8,333 nucleotides of DNA. Source: Clostridiales bacterium (GTDB lineage Bacteria > Bacillota > Clostridia > Oscillospirales > Oscillospiraceae). The stretch covers positions 1-8,333 of the forward strand of contig JAHAEW010000107.1 in assembly GCA_018374635.1 (NCBI GenBank). Direction: 5' to 3'. This document shows positions 5,190 to 8,333 of the stretch, piece after piece. Under the pieces are notes generated by a model. That model was given only the letters and a program-made list of their open reading frames with translations. It was not told the DNA's origin and did not search any database. Within the stretch, counting starts at the first letter, position 1. Every line of letters begins with the position of its first letter. The position numbers and the translations under genes were made by a program.

Positions 5190-6287
5190 ATGGAACATAA
5201 CAGCCGGATGAAGGAGATTACCGGCAATCTGAAGCAGGATGTAAAGGATCTGCTGGGCGAGAGCGCCAGCCTGTTCACCGGCTTTTTCAAACGAGGGGCT
5301 TGTACGGTCCGGGCGGTGGCGGACAAGTGGAAAGCATTTGCCCACGATATTTCCGCCGCTGTGGACGACCTGATGAAGCCGCCCTTCGCGGAAGGCGGCC
5401 CGGAGGCCCCAATGGTCAGCCTGGACCCGGAGGGCGAGCCTATTGTGACCATCACGGAGAGCATGGATGAGCGTTTTCCCACTGGCAAACAGATGTCTCT
5501 CTCCCAAGCGGAGAATTATGTACGCCAGGTGGATCAGGAGTACCGGGAGGCTGAACGGACGCCGCAGGCGGTCAAGGTGAAGATCGACTATGTGAAAGAC
5601 GGCCGGACAGACCGCTACTGGCTCCCTCTGGAAATCGGGGCGGGCGGCTCCCTTCTGGAACAGATGCAGACCCATATCGGTGCATACCAAGACGGGCAGG
5701 CACGGGTAAACCAGTTATTTCAGAGTGTGCCGCAGGAATACCGCACGGTTTTACAGGAAGAATTGACGCCTTTTATCCATCAAAGTGTCGATGAGCTCTC
5801 CCGCGGCCTTCTGCCCTGTTTCCAGCGCCATTGTCAGGCGGCGGACCTGGGAAAGCAAATGGAGGAGCAGGCGGCCCTTCTGCCGGAGGGGGAGCAGGAA
5901 GCATTTCGCTCCGCCGTTCAGCAGATCATGAAACGCCTGCATAAGTCCATCAATATGGGAAAAACGCAGGAACAGCCCGCAGTCCAGCGGGAGGCCCCTT
6001 CTGCGGAGGGCCTATTGTCTCCGCAGGAGGACATGACGCAGCCACCCCAGGAGAGGGAGGCGGGACCCGCCCCGTGCAGCCCGTCCGTAAAGGTCCGTCT
6101 GCAACAGCTTAGAAAAGACAGGAGGCCGGCACCCGCTGTTACACAAGTCGAAATGGCTCCTCCTGAGCCCGGTAGACCTGCCAAAAGCGAGTATGACGCC
6201 AGACGGATGCAATGGGAGGTTCAGGAGCGCGCCATCCCAAAGCCAAAGGCCAGGCGGCCCAAACCGCGAAAAGGCCCGGAGCGTTGA
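5190..6287 (+). CDS. Polyvalent-type protein with LPD25-like segment
   Basis: This 365-residue protein starts at ATG 5190 behind AGGAG (5176-5180), 39 bases after the zincin gene. Residues ~85-165 (ESMDERFPTGKQMSLSQAENYVRQVDQEYRE, then VKVKIDYVKDGRTDRYWLPLEIGAGGSLLEQMQTHI) resemble the LPD25-type domain of large polyvalent proteins: a serine/acidic start, a helical 'sxxxA' segment, then strands ending in a G-rich turn and a helix. The N-terminus (1-65) is likely helical with no signal peptide. Residues ~170-255 are helical. From ~255 the chain is Pro/Glu/Lys-rich and ends strongly basic (KPKARRPKPRKGPER), which could bind nucleic acid. Function is unknown; a DNA-protection or regulatory role is inferred from neighbours. 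The domain call is from memory of the pattern and is moderate at best. Confidence 0.75.
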   Translation: MEHNSRMKEITGNLKQDVKDLLGESASLFTGFFKRGACTVRAVADKWKAFAHDISAAVDDLMKPPFAEGGPEAPMVSLDPEGEPIVTITESMDERFPTGKQMSLSQAENYVRQVDQEYREAERTPQAVKVKIDYVKDGRTDRYWLPLEIGAGGSLLEQMQTHIGAYQDGQARVNQLFQSVPQEYRTVLQEELTPFIHQSVDELSRGLLPCFQRHCQAADLGKQMEEQAALLPEGEQEAFRSAVQQIMKRLHKSINMGKTQEQPAVQREAPSAEGLLSPQEDMTQPPQEREAGPAPCSPSVKVRLQQLRKDRRPAPAVTQVEMAPPEPGRPAKSEYDARRMQWEVQERAIPKPKARRPKPRKGPER

Positions 6288-6297
6288 GGGCGGAGCG

Positions 6298-6756
6298 ATG
6301 GAACAGCAGGAGCTTTACCGCTATTATTCCACCCAGCGGCCCGTGGACATAGGGACCTATCCCAAGGACCCGGATAACCCCCTGACGGGATTTCTTAATT
6401 ACGACGAGCGTACCAGCGTGGAGCACGGCGCGTTCCGGGCCTGGGGGGAGGTCATTTACCGTTCCCCCCTTACCCCGGATCAAATATATCAGTATGAACT
6501 GCGGCCATCCAGGGATAACCCGGATGTGCGACGGACAATGGCGGAGCAGGCCCAGGTGGTGGGTATCTGGGAGATGCGGAATCATGTCCCGGAGAACAGG
6601 CGCATGACACGGTATGTCCATCCCGGTAAGTTTATCGCGGGCAAGCGCGTCACCCCGGAGGAACTGGCCAGACAATGCCGGCTGGCCCAAGACTATCCCT
6701 TTGTTTACACCCGCGGCCCGCGGCCTAAAAAGTCCCCTCAAATTGAGGGAAGATAA
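6298..6756 (+). CDS. DarA_C-like (defence against restriction A C-terminal) protein
   Basis: This 152-residue protein is read from ATG 6298, with GAGGGCGGAG (6286-6295) as ribosome site; an in-frame upstream ATG at 6193 would overlap the previous gene by 95 bases and is rejected. Residues 9-70 carry the pattern I associate with the DarA C-terminal family: YYSTQRP (9-15), NYDERTSVE (34-42), AWGEVIY (48-54) and YELRP (66-70). DarA of phage P1 is a head-borne protein that shields injected DNA from type I restriction. Here only the C-terminal-like domain exists as a separate small protein, as is common in conjugative elements of gut Firmicutes. The last residues (KKSPQIEGR) are encoded by palindrome D. 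It is in an operon with both neighbours (gaps of 10 and 15 bases). Confidence 0.82.
   Translation: MEQQELYRYYSTQRPVDIGTYPKDPDNPLTGFLNYDERTSVEHGAFRAWGEVIYRSPLTPDQIYQYELRPSRDNPDVRRTMAEQAQVVGIWEMRNHVPENRRMTRYVHPGKFIAGKRVTPEELARQCRLAQDYPFVYTRGPRPKKSPQIEGR
6730..6756. repeat. 27-bp intergenic palindrome, copy D
   Basis: CCCTCAA (6735-6741), central A, TTGAGGG (6743-6749), flanked by AAAGT on the left (6729-6733) and AAGAT on the right. It forms the last codons and the stop region of the DarA_C-like gene, and the next ribosome site (AGGGAGG, 6758-6764) follows at once. Unlike A and C it is read in a different frame, and the stop TAA comes just after the core. Confidence 0.87.
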
Positions 6757-6771
6757 CAGGGAGGCGCTTTT

Positions 6772-7176
6772 ATGTATCTTGTCAACGCAAACACAGAACG
6801 ATTGGAAGAAGTGGAAATCTTGACCGTCCCCGGCCTGTTTACGACCCGGCGGGTGGACCGCGCCACACTCCCCCCGTGGATGCACCTCTATGAAATGCAG
6901 ACAGACCCGGACGATTGGAGCCAGCCGGGCTTGCTGGGGCTGCATATCACGGTGGAGCACTTCGGCACCGTGCTCACCGCCAGCCCCCTCCCCCTGCCAT
7001 CCGGCGGCTATCTGGATCTGGCTCCCGGCGACTTCGTACAGGGCCAGGGTGCGGAGCGGTTGACGGCGGCTGAGTTTGAGGCCAAGTACCTGGACCCGGA
7101 CTACCAGCCGCCCCCGGCCGTGCGCCCGGAACAGCGGTGGCACAGCCGGACAAGGGTGGTGCAGCCGGTAAGATGA
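6772..7176 (+). CDS. LPD28-like polyvalent-associated protein
   Basis: This 134-residue protein starts at ATG 6772 behind AGGGAGG (6758-6764). Residues ~15-105 fit the LPD28 pattern as I know it: PGLFTTRRVDRATLPPWMHLYEMQ (20-43), then HITVEHFGTVLTASPLPL (58-75), a short beta hairpin and LTAAEF (98-102) near the end. LPD28 occurs in large polyvalent proteins and as stand-alone genes in ICEs; no biochemical activity is established that I know of. A proline- and arginine-rich tail follows. The stop TGA overlaps the next start (ATGA, 7173-7176), so translation of the two is likely coupled. Confidence 0.8.
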   Translation: MYLVNANTERLEEVEILTVPGLFTTRRVDRATLPPWMHLYEMQTDPDDWSQPGLLGLHITVEHFGTVLTASPLPLPSGGYLDLAPGDFVQGQGAERLTAAEFEAKYLDPDYQPPPAVRPEQRWHSRTRVVQPVR

Positions 7177-7769
7177 AAGAGACAAATATTAAATTGTTTC
7201 CTGTTTTGGACGGATTGTGCGGCCGGACCACCCCCTCCACCCCAGCAAGTTTCCGCCCGGACCTCTGGACGCTCCAGGCGGCTGTGTCGGAATACGAGAT
7301 GGAGGAGCGGACCTTCTACTGGCTCCCCCGTTCCGGCGGAGGGCTGTGTGTCCGGGAACGGGATGTGTTCCTTCGCGGCTCCCACGGCCACCGGGTATGG
7401 ATCAGCCAGCGCCCGGAGGCCGGAGAGGAGGCATACTGTGTCATCCTCAAGGGCAGGGACCGGGACAGCCCCACGGGGGATATACGCTCCTTCGATTTTT
7501 CCGCACACCTCCACCGCCTGGAACACACGGCGGTGGAGGCCAAAGCCGTGGAACTGGTCTTTTACTCCGGGCGGCGGTTTTCTATGGAGCCGGAACGGTA
7601 CAGGGCGGCCATGGAAGATTTGTTTTGGGAATACGGGACACTCCGGCGCATCCGGTATCTGCCGGAAAACGAGGCGGCTCTGGTCCGCACGATCATGATG
7701 GAGCATCGGTATCAAAAGGGCTGGATGCCGAAAAAGGACCGGGCGCCGCCCAGCGGCCCGGTCAGATAG
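7173..7769 (+). CDS. Unassigned polyvalent-type protein
   Basis: This 198-residue protein is read from ATG 7173, which overlaps the previous stop by 4 bases; an in-frame GTG at 7137 is less likely. Residues ~45-135 (TFYWLPRSGGGLCVRERDVFLRGSHGHRVWISQRP, AYCVILKGRDRDSPTGDIRSFDFSAHLHRLEHTAVEAKAVELVFYSG) look like a beta-rich domain that, to my recollection, also occurs inside large multidomain proteins of gut conjugative elements; I cannot name it securely. Residues ~140-190 are helical and basic. There is no signal peptide, membrane segment or obvious catalytic motif. Its position in the anti-restriction-like operon, and coupling to the LPD28-like gene, suggest they act together. Confidence 0.75.
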   Translation: MKETNIKLFPVLDGLCGRTTPSTPASFRPDLWTLQAAVSEYEMEERTFYWLPRSGGGLCVRERDVFLRGSHGHRVWISQRPEAGEEAYCVILKGRDRDSPTGDIRSFDFSAHLHRLEHTAVEAKAVELVFYSGRRFSMEPERYRAAMEDLFWEYGTLRRIRYLPENEAALVRTIMMEHRYQKGWMPKKDRAPPSGPVR

Positions 7770-7785
7770 GGAGGTGAATTGCAGT

Positions 7786-8333
7786 ATGGCAAAAAAATCG
7801 TTTTATGAGATCGGCTCCAGTGAAGGTTATCTTCGGGAGGGCTTTTACCTGGAGGTCAGGCGGCAGATCAACTACCGGGGCGACAGGGCCGACTTCAAGC
7901 CGTTCCTGAATGTCCCGGTCAAGGACCTGGAAAAGCAGTTAAAGGAAAGCCAGGCGGAGGAAAAGAAAGTCTTTGAGGAGATGAAGAAGGCCGTCACCGC
8001 CTGGGATGAGCATGGGGCGCAGACCCTTCTCCTGCAAAAAGCAATCGAATATCTGAAAACGCCGGAGGTCACACACACCCGCAATGAGTGGCAGAGGCAC
8101 AAGGACGGCTCCTGGGAGATCAGCAACCTGGTCTATAAAATGACATTCAACATCGTCAAGTCTGGTGATGAATGGAAATTGACCTGGGAGTTGTCCTACA
8201 CGGCCCCCGGCCTGTCTCAAGGGTATTGGGGCTATACCCGGAGCCCCAGGGAACGAATTGAGTACGAGGGCAGCAAGAAGTACAAGACCATGGAGGGGGC
8301 CCAGAAGTACATCCAGAGCAAATTCGACCAGTA
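7786..8333 (+). CDS. Unassigned protein, partial (runs off window)
   Basis: ATG 7786 follows an excellent ribosome site (GGGAGGTGA, 7769-7777) that overlaps the previous stop TAG. At least 182 residues are present and the frame is still open at the window end. Residues 1-45 (MAKKSFYEIGSSEGYLREGFYLEVRRQINYRGDRADFKPFLNVPV) look beta-rich; 47-95 form a charged helix or coiled coil (DLEKQLKESQAEEKKVFEEMKKAV); 98-182 hold a Trp/Tyr-rich segment (NEWQRHKDGSWEISNLVYKMTFNIVKSGDEWKLTWELSY). No family is recognised with confidence and there is no membrane segment. It continues the same operon. Confidence 0.78.
   Translation, partial: MAKKSFYEIGSSEGYLREGFYLEVRRQINYRGDRADFKPFLNVPVKDLEKQLKESQAEEKKVFEEMKKAVTAWDEHGAQTLLLQKAIEYLKTPEVTHTRNEWQRHKDGSWEISNLVYKMTFNIVKSGDEWKLTWELSYTAPGLSQGYWGYTRSPRERIEYEGSKKYKTMEGAQKYIQSKFDQ

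Noticed and set aside
6193..6297. Longer start (ATG 6193) for the DarA_C-like gene
   Set aside because: It would overlap the previous gene by 95 bases with no ribosome site; ATG 6298 has one and gives the usual family N-terminus.
1..8333. CRISPR array, tRNA, rRNA or insertion sequence
   Set aside because: No spacer-repeat array, no cloverleaf or rRNA-like stretch, and no transposase or terminal inverted repeats were seen; the repeats present are iterons, a coding minisatellite and the palindromes.

Overview
The window is GC-rich (roughly 60%), reads almost entirely on the + strand, and looks like the replication/partition and anti-restriction part of an integrative and conjugative element (ICE) or large plasmid from a GC-rich gut Clostridia bacterium (Oscillospirales-like). 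The host is inferred from base composition and protein style; nothing here is a taxonomic marker. No integrase, relaxase or conjugation gene lies inside the window, so the ICE reading rests on gene content and order.

Layout. Bases 1-536 are non-coding apart from one possible 14-codon leader ORF (331-375). They hold a cluster of GC-rich hairpins (6-130), an AT-rich stretch, and a strong intrinsic terminator (471-511) ending just before the ribosome binding site of the first gene. Then come a RepA_N-type replication initiator (537-1496) with five 23-bp palindromic iterons inside its coding sequence, a small unknown gene (1515-1748), a 672-residue ParB-like protein with two ParB domains behind a 60-bp-period repeat tract (1795-3813), and a small unknown gene (3819-4109) whose stop lies inside an intrinsic terminator. 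After that follow an ArdC/LtrC-like zincin (4203-5150), a protein with an LPD25-like segment (5190-6287), a DarA_C-like protein (6298-6756), an LPD28-like protein (6772-7176), and two unassigned genes (7173-7769 and 7786 to the window end, partial).

How the parts fit. RepA plus iterons would give autonomous replication (oriV inside rep, as known for RepA_N replicons). ParB would give maintenance, although no ParA is present here. The downstream run resembles the domains of 'large polyvalent proteins' of phages and conjugative elements, here encoded as separate consecutive genes. Such proteins are thought to protect incoming DNA against host restriction.

The most unusual signal is a family of four near-identical 27-bp palindromes (arm AAAGTCCCCTCAA, one central base) at 1731-1757, 4141-4167, 5133-5159 and 6730-6756. 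Each sits between two genes just upstream of the next ribosome binding site, and two supply the upstream gene's stop codon in the same reading phase. They could be operators, parS-like ParB sites, RNA processing/antitermination elements or small mobile palindromes.
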